Positions 49,799 to 59,033 of a DNA stretch of 64,000 nt are shown in pieces. Numbering within the stretch: the stretch's first letter is position 1; every line of letters starts with the position of its first letter. Below the pieces are notes generated by a model, which saw only the letters and a program-made list of their open reading frames with translations, was not told where the DNA came from and did no database searches. This DNA is from Panopea generosa (lineage: Eukaryota; Mollusca; Bivalvia; Adapedonta; Hiatellidae): assembly GCA_029582155.1 (NCBI GenBank), contig CM055897.1:1078501-1142500 (forward strand), read 5' to 3'. Position numbers and translations under genes: made by a program.

Positions 49799-51985
49799 TT
49801 GAAAGGCATGAAAGACTTCAATTTATTCGAACTATTCACTTGGATGGCTATTGTGCTATTAAAATCATGGAATATCGAAACATATCCAGGATCGCCTTTT
49901 GATATCGGAACAAAACTATCTGCGTCTGGTATTCAAAAACACTTGTCCATTGTGCATTATAACGTTCAAAGCTTTTTTCACAACTTCATGATTTGATATT
50001 ATTGCATTCACAGAAACATGGCTAGGTAATAATATTAAAACTGATGACAATTTTTCCGAAAACTTTTATAGACCTTTTAGACATGGCAGGGGTAGTGACA
50101 ATCAAGGGGGGGGGTATTATTGACTATGTAAACAGCAATATATACGCAACACGACGCCATGACCTTGAAGTCCCGAATCTAGAATGTATATGGCTAGAAA
50201 TCCATTCAAAAAATAAAAAAATACTATTTGGAACATTTTATCGGCCGACAAATTCTTCAACTTATATTTTGAGGCACATAGATAATTCTATCAGACTAGC
50301 ACTCGAAACAAACATTTCCAACATTATTATAACTGGTGATTTTAACCTTGATATGAACAAACAAAATACCTGTCAAAAAGTTTTGGACTTATCGCAACAG
50401 TATAACTTAACGCAGATGATAAAATACCCAACACATTTTACGGAGACTTCTAACTCCTTACTTGACTTGTTTTTGCTTTCGCCACCAGAAAATGGTGTAT
50501 TAAACAGTGTTGGGGAACCCATTTCTGAATCAAAAAAATAAATATCACTGCCCAATATAATGTTTCCTTAATTTTACAAAACATAAATCTGAGCCGTATA
50601 AGCGTACAATATGGCAATACGATAAAGGTGATTATGAATCACTTCATTTAAATGCGACACGGTTTAATTGGGACTCTTGATTTGATCCTGATATTAATGT
50701 ATAAGCTTCCAATATATCCAATACAATAAACAATTTAGCTTCGAAAATATTCCTTCCAAGGAAGTTAAATTACGCCAGTCTGACCCACCATGGTTACATA
50801 ACAACATTCGCAGATTAATGAAAAAGCGAAAACGACTTTATGACAAAGCTAAACGTACAAAGACACATGGACTGAATATAGACAGATACGTAACGAGACT
50901 ACAACCGCTATTAGAAATACAAAGGCTAATAATAAAAGAAGCTTGCAGAAAAATTAAAGTCTGATATAAAATCACAATCTGATTGGTGGCGAACACTAAA
51001 AGCTTTTATTAAACCTAATGAGTGACCATGTAGTATACCTCAACTCAAAGTGAATGAAGATATGGACAATAATAATAATAAAGACAAAGCTAATATTCTT
51101 AAAAAACAATTTCAAACACAAACTCAAATTGATAATTCTAATGTTTATCTTCCAATTATGGACAACAATCCCAATAAACCAGAATTAAGTAACATTATCA
51201 TCACACATCTTGATTTTTACAAACACTCAAACTAGGAAATGTCACAGGAACAGAAAAAATAAATAACAAAGTGCTAAAAGAACTTAGTACTGAACTGTCC
51301 ATCCCTCTTTGTAATTTTTTCAATCGGTCTTTTCAAATTGGTAAAGTACCATGGCAATGGAAAATGGCATATGTATGTGCAATATTTAAGAAAAACGATC
51401 CATCGGATGCATCCAATTATCGTCCAATATCTTTGTTAAATACAATTGATTGAAAAAGGTATTATAAAAAATTGTTCACAACATGTTTTGAATTTTTTCA
51501 TCACAAACCATATTATCACTACATTACGATCAGGGTTTGTTCCAAATGATTCTACGGTTAATCAACTAGTTTTAATATACAATACTTTTTGCCAAGCTCT
51601 AGATGAAGGTAAAGCAATTCGTGCCGTACTCTGTGATATATCCAAAGCCTTCGATAGAGTATGGCACAAGGGGTTACTTCTTAAACTTAAAATAGTAGGA
51701 ATAACGGATCCATTACTTGCATGGTTTACTTATTATCTATATGATCATAAACAACTGGATACTTTACCTGGTGTTAAATCGGACGTCGTGACTATAACTG
51801 CAGGAGTCCTGCAAGGTTAAATTCTAGGTCCACTTCTTTTTAAGTATATATTAATGACATTGATGAAAATATAAATTCAACTATAAACCTCTTTGCCAAT
51901 GTCACAAGTCTCTATCTAGTTGTTGATACTCCTTTCAATTTTTCAAATGTTCTCAATAGTGATCTTCGAAAAATCAATGAATGGG
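49799..51985 (+). pseudogene. LINE ORF2: 2A-like leader, endonuclease and RT, broken
   Basis: Residues NIETYPGS at 49871-49894 stand where related CR1 elements have a D(V/I)E-NPGP 2A motif. Endonuclease: SIVHYNVQS, then after a frame change IIAFTETWL (49995-50024), IITGDFNLDMN near 50326-50358, and SNSLLDLFLLS near 50455. RT: PSDASNYRPISLL (about 51402-51440), CDISKAFDRVWHKGLL (51630-51677), AGVLQG followed by a stop in motif B, and FANVTSLYLV where FADD is expected. Multiple stops, frameshifts and a run of nine G (50105 on). Inactive. Confidence 0.88.
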
Positions 51986-52009
51986 CCAAAACCTGGTTAG
52001 TTAATTTTC

Positions 52010-52440
52010 ATGTATATATTTAAACAACGAATTATTGGTCGTTTCCTTCAAGAGTGGCATACTCATATAGAAAATAGTGCTGTTTTGGAATTATATCGTA
52101 CTAAAGAAAGGTATTTTGCTTATGAGCACTATTTGGATATACTTGCTAGCACACAAAAACCCATCATTGTACAATTCGTTCATCAACTCATTCTTTAATA
52201 ATTCAAACATGTTGTTTTGCCAGAAATAGGATTCCTAGAAATGAATGTTATTGCCAATATTATAATATAAATGACTTGGAAGAAAGATGAATTAAATTGT
52301 ATTTTCATATGTCTTTGTTATTCTGATATTCGAAAAAAAAAATTTGACCAAAACCCAGGCATGTTTAAATTTATAGAATTAAGAAAATCTTTGATAATAG
52401 AAATATATTGTTAATTTAGCATATTTTATTAAACATGCTT
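52010..52440 (+). pseudogene. LINE ORF2 C-terminus
   Basis: FKQRIIGRFLQEWHTHIENS at 52019 on is followed, after frame shifts, by GFLEMNVIANIII, CIFICLCYSDIRKKK and PGMFKFIELRKSL. These correspond to the knuckle and 'DIRKKY...PSMFKFIELL' tail also seen at 3.9-4.1 kb. Confidence 0.8.
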
Positions 52441-53045
52441 TATCTGTAAGATCTTCTCTAACACATAACTGGTTTGAGAGAATTCCAGCCGTTTAATGTT
52501 AATGTATTACTATTTGGAAATAAGAATCTAAAATTGGATGAAAACATTGACATTTTTCAAGCTGTCCAGGATAATATCAAAAGTACAAGCCAGTTTTCAA
52601 ATTATGTTGTATTAAATTCCAAGAATATTTGATAAGCTTTCAAATATGTACATGCATGATGTGGTAAATAGCCAACCAAAATTATGCAAAATTATTATAT
52701 GTTATTATTTTTTGTAGTCGCTCAATCTCGAATGTTTATCTATATTTAATCACATGATCACACTGTCGTCTTCTAATGAAAACTCGTTTAATTAACTATG
52801 TCAAGCAAACATTTTAGTATTTTTAAAGTTTGTTATAAGTTTTTTGTTCTCTCTGTTCTCATTCTCTTACAATTCTGTCTTTTTCTCCTTCATATTGATT
52901 TTTTATTTGTTTACAACTGCCGTACTCTATATGTTATTTGTTAAACTGCAGGCGAAGGGCCGAATCTAATGATGGAAGAACTTGTGGCCCAACCCTCTTT
53001 CTGTATATATAAATAGAAATAAAATATGTTTTAACGAAACGAAAC

Positions 53046-53442
53046 ATAACTGGTGTATATTTCATCCTCTTAAATAGCCCAGGTTTTACTTTAATATCTC
53101 TGTAACGTGATTTAATTGTATTTTGTACACATGTTTATTATATAGCGATTTACTACGTACACGTTTAATAAAATGTATGTTTTGTAGGTTATAAACTAGC
53201 GATGTCCGTTGAAACCTGACATTATATACTCCAATATCCGATTCCAAATGGTAAAATACCCAACAGTCCTAAATATGTCACAATTTGTAAATGTCCAGAT
53301 GTTCTAATAAACTACATGTAGTAATTTTGAATCATCCAGTAGAATATATATCTACTTACTGATTACTTAAGAAGATTTACGCAAACTTATATTTCAAAAC
53401 AAACTATGTGCACACACTCAGTATGAGAAACAAATATAACAT
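53046..53442. other. Non-coding intronic stretch
   Basis: Nothing supported. Confidence 0.45.
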
Positions 53443-53665
53443 CTTCCGTGGCCTAGTGATTAATGCATCCGCCTCTGAAGCGGGAGGTTGAAGATCCGAA
53501 TCCCGATCGAAGCGATCGGTTGCTCATCCAGAGGTTAGTTAAAGGGGTACTTGATGTCTAACAGTTTGACGCCTGGCAAGGAGAGCTTTCGGCAACTAAC
53601 TGAATACAACATAAACTGACTCATAAGTTCGTTGTGGCAGGCCCGTTCAATAGGCGTGACATAAT
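53443..53665 (+). repeat. tRNA-derived SINE, second family
   Basis: tRNA-like head (TGGCCTAGTGATTAATGCA as A box, CTCTGAAGC around the anticodon position, GATCCGAATCCC as B-box-like). The body (GGGGTACTTGATGTCTAACA, CAAGGAGAGCTTTCGGCAAC, ACATAAACTGACTCATAAG) differs from the family at 30.5/44.0 kb. The 3' end lies near ATAATAATAAACAAAC. Confidence 0.7.
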
Positions 53666-54239
53666 AATAAACAAACACTTTTCTTTACTTATATGATTTA
53701 TATAGTATAATCAAATAAAGATAATTTCAAGAACATTGACGTAATGTACTTTCTCAGCCTTACAAAAGTACAAGTACCCCACATTTGTATGACCTCTTTA
53801 CAAATCACAATACCCAAATAATAAATATTGTTTAATTTCATATTTTACACAATTACGTGTAATCGATACTAAACGTATGTAACAACACGCGTGAACACTG
53901 TCGTATTTGAAACACTAGTCTGGCCGGGATGGTATTTTTCACACTGTCTCGAAGGCTGATAATGACAAGCGAGCGAGTGAGTTAGCGAGAGAAGTTTCGT
54001 GCATCCGTATATAATTTAAGCTTCCCAGAGATTTCTTTTGTCACTGGTCGTTACCAGGCGGTGGCCCCCGTTATTACTTCATATTTATGTAAACTATTAA
54101 AGTCTTAGTACGTATGTGTTGTATTTATTGCAATCATTCCTTGTATTAATTATGTACATTCTGCTGTATATGAGAAATATATAAACATGTGAATAAAATG
54201 ACTTTAAATGAAACCACCCTATTTTGAGTGTCTGTTATG

Positions 54240-54412
54240 CAACATGTTTCACAAAGTTATTTGCCGAAAGTTATCCATGCAAGGCACCTGTTTCGCTACC
54301 CAATAATTTTGAGTGAGCAACCTGCCGTATCAGGACATAAACAAGTGAACCAGGAGTCGAACCTTCTAACGCCCTCTGTCGCGGCGGACGCCCTAACCAC
54401 TACGCCCGGGAA
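54240..54412 (-). repeat. tRNA-derived SINE, inverted, third type
   Basis: On the minus strand 54408-54349 reads CGTAGTGGTTAGGGCGTCCG (A box) and ends in GGTTCGACTCCT (B box), a good tRNA-type promoter. The body continues to about 54240 (GCACCTGTTTCGCTACCCAA complement). The acceptor stem is not convincing, so it is not called a tRNA gene. Confidence 0.65.
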
Positions 54413-55339
54413 TACGGTCTTATATGTGTTCTTAATACTATTGCTACCTGGCGGTCGTTTTCAATTCACGCATGAATTGTTTCTTCATTGAGATAAGATT
54501 ACTAGCAGTTACAACGCATTACAATCATTTTATATCAAAAGTAGTATAATTACTTGCTCATAATATATAATGCACAAAATGTGTTTCAGTTGTGTGGCTG
54601 TACTGTTGCGGTGGCTGTTTCCTTTAGATCTCCTGTTGGACAAATATAGTCTTATGTTTAAGAAAACATAATGTAATTTAAAAGAAATTTAAAAGAACAA
54701 ACACATTTAACTGATTTTGATTGATGCCCTGTAATAACTACCAATGAACACCAATTCTGTTAAATATTGAACAGCTGAGGTTTACCATGTACCGAAACGA
54801 ATTGTGGTGAATACAAAAACTTGTACACAAACTTTTGACGCTATGTTTATACATAATCAAAATGAATAACATATGACTAGTAGGTCTACTGGTAATTAAC
54901 GGATAAATAACGTGGGCTCTTGAATTAAATGAATCGTTTTATAATTTATTTCTAGTATAGTGTAGAAATACGTATTTTGATTTTGTCTTATAGACAGTAT
55001 ACCAAGTGACCGGAAAGAGGACAAATGTACTAAAACAGTTAATGTTTGGTAGTACCAGTTTATGTAGACTACAGTTAGAGATAAACATAAATGGTATTTT
55101 GAGAAATATTACAGGTAAAAGTATCATAACTGATTATTTACATTTGTCATTCGATGAACTTCTATTTAAACTTACTATATTGTATAATGATTTAAATGTA
55201 TAACTTGTCTTACATCAATTGAAGTATGTATATAAATGATAATTACGTGATTTCCAACTTTGAACATGGACTACAAAACATTAAATAATTAAACTCAAGT
55301 ATTAATTGAACAAAACAAGAATATTTGACAAAATATTAC
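54413..55339. other. Left flank of globin exon 1 (start of intron 1)
   Basis: Small open frames on both strands at 54939-55203 are not supported. The splice donor lies at 55339. Confidence 0.45.
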
Positions 55340-55530
55340 CTCATAAACATGACGACACCTACTCTTGCTATGTCATGTTTAACAATATCCCAGGATTCCT
55401 TCACGATGCTTTTATGTTCATCTGTAAGTACAGGCCTAGTCTCGCGAGATGGCTTTGATAGAACGATGTATGATTGTTTCCGGGTGTCATCCATATACAA
55501 CTTCTTCCTCGTTGATTGGTCACATCCCAT
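55340..55530 (-). CDS. Globin X-like gene, exon 1 (acylation signal, helices A-B)
   Basis: 63 codons plus two bases of Arg64, ending at donor G|GTAATA. The protein starts MGCDQSTRKK: Gly2 for N-myristoylation, Cys3 for palmitoylation, Ser6 and basic residues following, the arrangement described for membrane-attached globin X. A ~25-residue linker leads into LTDEHKSIVKESWDIV (helix A, with conserved Trp47 at A12) and helix B ending VVMFM-Arg. An in-frame ATG four codons upstream (55542) would give MECKMGC and bury the acylation signal. The ATG at 55530 has the better context (AAAATGG), so I prefer it. Together with exon 2 it encodes 139 residues, leaving only the G-H region. Probable role: haem protein at the inner face of membranes, function uncertain. 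Neuroglobin-like kinship is the alternative. Confidence 0.93.
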
Positions 55531-55542
55531 TTTACATTCCAT
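55531..55542 (-). other. Alternative in-frame upstream start (MECK)
   Basis: ATG at 55542 in a weak context (CTGATGG, C at -3). It adds four residues and would prevent N-myristoylation. Confidence 0.4.
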
Positions 55543-55624
55543 CAGAGATTCACTTATAAATCAAATATTTTGACAAGCAACATATAGGAATTAACATTTT
55601 ATCAAAGCAAAACTAAAATTGATT

Positions 55625-55630
55625 TTTATT
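55625..55630 (-). promoter_or_regulatory. Possible poly(A) signal AATAAA
   Basis: AATAAA on the minus strand about 125 nt after the stop of the coding-like segment at 55754-55933 and about 83 nt before the globin start region. It fits the end of a separate upstream gene, but AATAAA is common in AT-rich DNA. Confidence 0.35.
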
Positions 55631-55753
55631 GATGAATTATTACACATTTTTCTCTAACATTCATACACAATTTCTTTGAAATGTCGTTTCATTTTATAAT
55701 GCATTAATTGCAACAATTATAGTTAATCTATGAAGCATTAATTCATTAACACT

Positions 55754-55933
55754 TTATAAATCCCCTTTTCTAAATCCCGCTCCAAGGTACATTGTTTCGT
55801 TCGCGTATGTCTCAGCACTAGCTGCACCAGTGTAGAAGTGAGCTCCAGTCAGCCCATATATTTGTTTATCAATATCTGCCTTGGCTCTGTATAATTCACA
55901 TCTGAAGTCATTCTTTCTGTCTCTACTGATCAT
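55754..55933 (-). CDS. Possible terminal exon of an unidentified gene (59 codons)
   Basis: The minus strand reads MISRDRKNDFRCELYRAKAD and then IDKQIYGLTGAHFYTGAASA, ending GAGFRKGDL-stop. Composition is GC-richer and amino-acid use looks coding, unlike the neighbouring DNA. An AG at 55927-55926 (AATGATCAG) could be a splice acceptor entering the frame at 55925; otherwise the ORF starts at the ATG at 55933. An in-frame stop lies a few codons before that ATG. I do not recognise the family. It ends ~210 bp upstream of the globin start on the same strand. Confidence 0.45.
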   Translation of the reverse strand: MISRDRKNDFRCELYRAKADIDKQIYGLTGAHFYTGAASAETYANETMYLGAGFRKGDL

Positions 55934-55950
55934 TGATGACGTTAATCGTT

Positions 55951-56026
55951 ACACCCATCAACTGTCGCTATATTTAGATTGTAACACCCATCAACTGTCG
56001 CTATATTTAGATTGTAACACCCATCA
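55951..56026. repeat. 33-bp tandem repeat, 2.3 copies
   Basis: ACACCCATCAACTGTCGCTA plus TATTTAGATTGTA is repeated exactly at 55951 and 55984, with ACACCCATCA again at 56017. Confidence 0.95.
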
Positions 56027-56127
56027 AAAATATGCATTGTTAACGTAAATAGAGACAATCACCGACGGTCATGACACTGTATTAGCTTCTTCCACTACTT
56101 CTGTACTACACTTCTTATATTATTTTG

Positions 56128-56520
56128 TCTGCTACCGCAACTGCTATTACTGATGCTGTTACTACTACTGCTAATGTTATTGTTGCTGTTGATGTTATTA
56201 TTTTTTTCTTCTACTATTACCACTATTACTTTTATAACTCAACGAATTATTCAAAGAGGGGTCAGGGGGTACTTCTACGACTACAACTGCTGATGTTACT
56301 ACCACTATAATTGCAACAACTACAACAACTACTACTACTACTACTACTGCTATTATTATTATTACTACTGCTACTATTACTGCTACTAATAATACTGCTA
56401 CTACTACTATTATAACTGCTTTAAGTTCTACTACTATTACTACTTGCTACTACTATTACTGCTACTACTATTATTATTACTACCGCTAATACTGTTACTA
56501 CTACTTTAACTACCGCTATA

Positions 56521-56557
<37 letters not shown>

Positions 56558-56561
56558 TTAT

Positions 56562-56607
<46 letters not shown>

Positions 56608-56629
56608 TCTACTATTACTACTACTTCTT

Positions 56630-56662
<33 letters not shown>

Positions 56663-56917
56663 TTACTACTACTACGACTACTACTACTCTTGCTTCTTCT
56701 ACTACTTTTATTATGACTTTTAATACTAATACTACAACTACTACTACTACTTCTACTACTACTACTACTAATACTACTACTACTACAACTTTTACTACTA
56801 ACACTACTACTATTTCTACTCTTGCTTCTTCTACTACTACTATTATTACTATTACTACTACTACTACTATTACAACTACTACTTCTACTACTGCTACTAC
56901 TATTTCTACTGCAATTT

Positions 56918-56960
<43 letters not shown>

Positions 56961-57053
56961 GCAACTGCTACTTCTACTATTACATCTACTACTTCAACTT
57001 CTACTACTATAAATACTACTACTACTACTTTTACTATTTTTACTACTTTGATG
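56128..57053 (+). repeat. ~0.9-kb TAC/CTA trinucleotide tract
   Basis: Mostly (TAC)n with TTC, TGC, TAT and AAC variants throughout, interrupted near 56240-56275 by a short unique piece. The longest pure runs are near 56520-56605 and 56925-56962. On the minus strand it is (GTA)n. It lies 0.6-1.5 kb upstream of the globin start and yields spurious poly-Leu/Tyr/Thr/Val frames. Confidence 0.98.
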
Positions 57054-58646
57054 GTACTTCTTTTACGTCTACTGCAGCTGCTGAACACTGCTTATACTAA
57101 ATTAATACTAACATTAGTAGAAGTGCTCACATTCGTGCTTGCTTGCATAATATTTACATATCCAAAATCTTATTATCAATTGATAAAATATCAGTTTCAA
57201 ATATACGATCAGCCACATGAAATCAAACTATAATTTGCCACGTCATAGCAACGTTTTACATCCAAATTATGGACGTTTTTGTTCTTCGCAATTACTCCTT
57301 GCATATTATACTTCCTTTTGTCGCAAGTACTTTTCGAGTTTTAAACATTAAATCATTATTTTTAATAATCAAAAGAGCGTTACCATGCATTTTATGTCGA
57401 TATATAAGGATAAATGATAAACCAATCTGCTGTTGGTCAAATGACCAAGCATATTATATAACATTGCGCTTTGTTGACATGTAATAAAGAACTTACACAA
57501 ATACTATTATAATTTTACATCGAACTGGCCAGATTAACGTTTTAACGCCCATCTCCTAATGCGGCATAACTGGTATGTATGTCCCTTCAAATCAGTAAAA
57601 CAATGGTATAATTGTAATATTTAGTACAAATTGTGACTATCTACGTCATGTCTGGTGCAAAACACCGTTGTTTATCGTAGAAAAATAATGTATTTAAACT
57701 TGCTATTACCGCCTATAATTGAATTAGACCTGGCCTGTGGAAAAATGTAAATGATCTAATAGTTATCCGTGAACGACCGGCAATTTTCGGGAATCATCGA
57801 TTAAATCTGGCTAAACGGTTAAGTTATAAGGCCTATATTGACATATTTCTTCAAAGTATAGTTATGATTGCGGATTGTCACTTAGTCAATCCGAGATCGA
57901 TCCCGTAACAAGAATATAAATATCTTACGTGGGTTGGAGGAAAGGATAGAAAATTCTGTCCCGAGGGATAATTGTTTCTGCGGAAACTCGACAGAGCCTT
58001 GTTACCTCCAAAAACCGCTATCCCTCCCGATTAAGCCATGTGAGATTATTTTTCTTGTATACCAAACACATTGAATATTTATTTTAATTTAAACTATTAT
58101 TAGATTTTACCCCGATGGCTTTTAAGACCTCAACTTATATATATTACTTCATAATACGTCATAAATTGTTCCAACGTCACAGCTGGGTAGGATGCAAGCG
58201 TGGAGGAGATGTAGAATGAAACTTCTGTATCATGTATAGATACGCGAAGAGCCTTGTCCGGTATGCAAGAAAAGAAATTGTAAATGTCTCTAACAAAGCT
58301 TTACTTTAATGGCATCTCTATAAAAAAAAACTTAGGTTCCAGCGAAATGAAAACAAAATGCTTTTTAAGCAGTTATGTCTTTGTACATATCTAACAACAG
58401 TTTTAATACTGATGGATGACGTAATTGACCGAATATATTGATTTGGATTTTTACGATAGATTCAGCGAAGTAGCTAATTTACTGATCAGTAAAATTTGGC
58501 TTTTATAAACGCATCGAAGGTCATGAAAATTCACGAAACTGTTTGACATTCATAAATAAGTTGTTTCTTTATAAATATCTTCAGATACTGGTTATGGCGC
58601 TTTAGATGATAAAGACAGTTGGCTTAATCATATTTTAATTGTTTAC
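57054..58646. other. Non-coding stretch upstream of the globin gene
   Basis: 57885-58040 has CCGAGATCGATCCCGTAACA and CCTCCCGATTAAGCCATG words reminiscent of a decayed inverted tRNA-type SINE, too weak to call. Confidence 0.4.
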
Positions 58647-59033
58647 ATGTTTCACCTCCGTTATGGGCGTTATTATGCATTTTCAAATATAAGACAAAAC
58701 CAACAACTTTTCCGTATCTGCTTTATATATGTAACGGCTAAACAACAAAATTCACGCGACAAAACTTATAAAACTTATATTCAGGAAATTAAAAAAATAG
58801 TCAAAATCATTCATCTGCAAGTTCAAACAAAGTGTACATGTCAGTTAAAACATATCAGTTTTATTGCAAAAGCCATAAAGTTTCTTCTTCATACTGCAAA
58901 GATACCAAAAGTTTTTTTTCAAGCATTTCTAAAAAAACATCTCGTGTTTACAGTCATCCTGTCTGTCTGCCTCTGTTTGTATGGCTTCCTTATGGTTTTA
59001 TTGACCGGGTTATGGATTTTTTATAAAACATAA
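58647..59033 (+). CDS. Anonymous 128-codon ORF, doubtful
   Basis: Basic, Lys/Gln-rich protein with one strongly hydrophobic segment near the C-terminus (about residues 97-125: VFTVILSVCLCLYGFLMVLL), so it would be a single-pass membrane protein if made. A second frame is open over 58832-59026. No family recognised and no splice or promoter support. Confidence 0.15.
   Translation: MFHLRYGRYYAFSNIRQNQQLFRICFIYVTAKQQNSRDKTYKTYIQEIKKIVKIIHLQVQTKCTCQLKHISFIAKAIKFLLHTAKIPKVFFQAFLKKHLVFTVILSVCLCLYGFLMVLLTGLWIFYKT

Larger units (their letters stand above)
49760..53045 (+). mobile_element. CR1/Jockey-like LINE, degenerate, possibly composite
   Basis: Contains in order an N-terminal hydrophobic leader with a 2A-like motif, an AP-type endonuclease, reverse transcriptase, an ORF2 C-terminus and a 3' UTR. 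The 3' UTR includes GGCCCAACCCTCTTTCTGTA and AATAGAAATAAAATATG, ending near 53045. The RT jumps from WLVNF (about 52005) directly to FKQRIIGRFLQEW (52014). The thumb region is therefore missing: either an internal deletion or two elements joined. Confidence 0.85.

Noticed and set aside
54349-54408. Functional tRNA gene on the minus strand
   Set aside because: Good promoter boxes but poor cloverleaf pairing; treated as a SINE head.
56421-57100. Long frames on both strands rich in Val, Leu, Tyr or Thr
   Set aside because: All lie inside the TAC trinucleotide tract.
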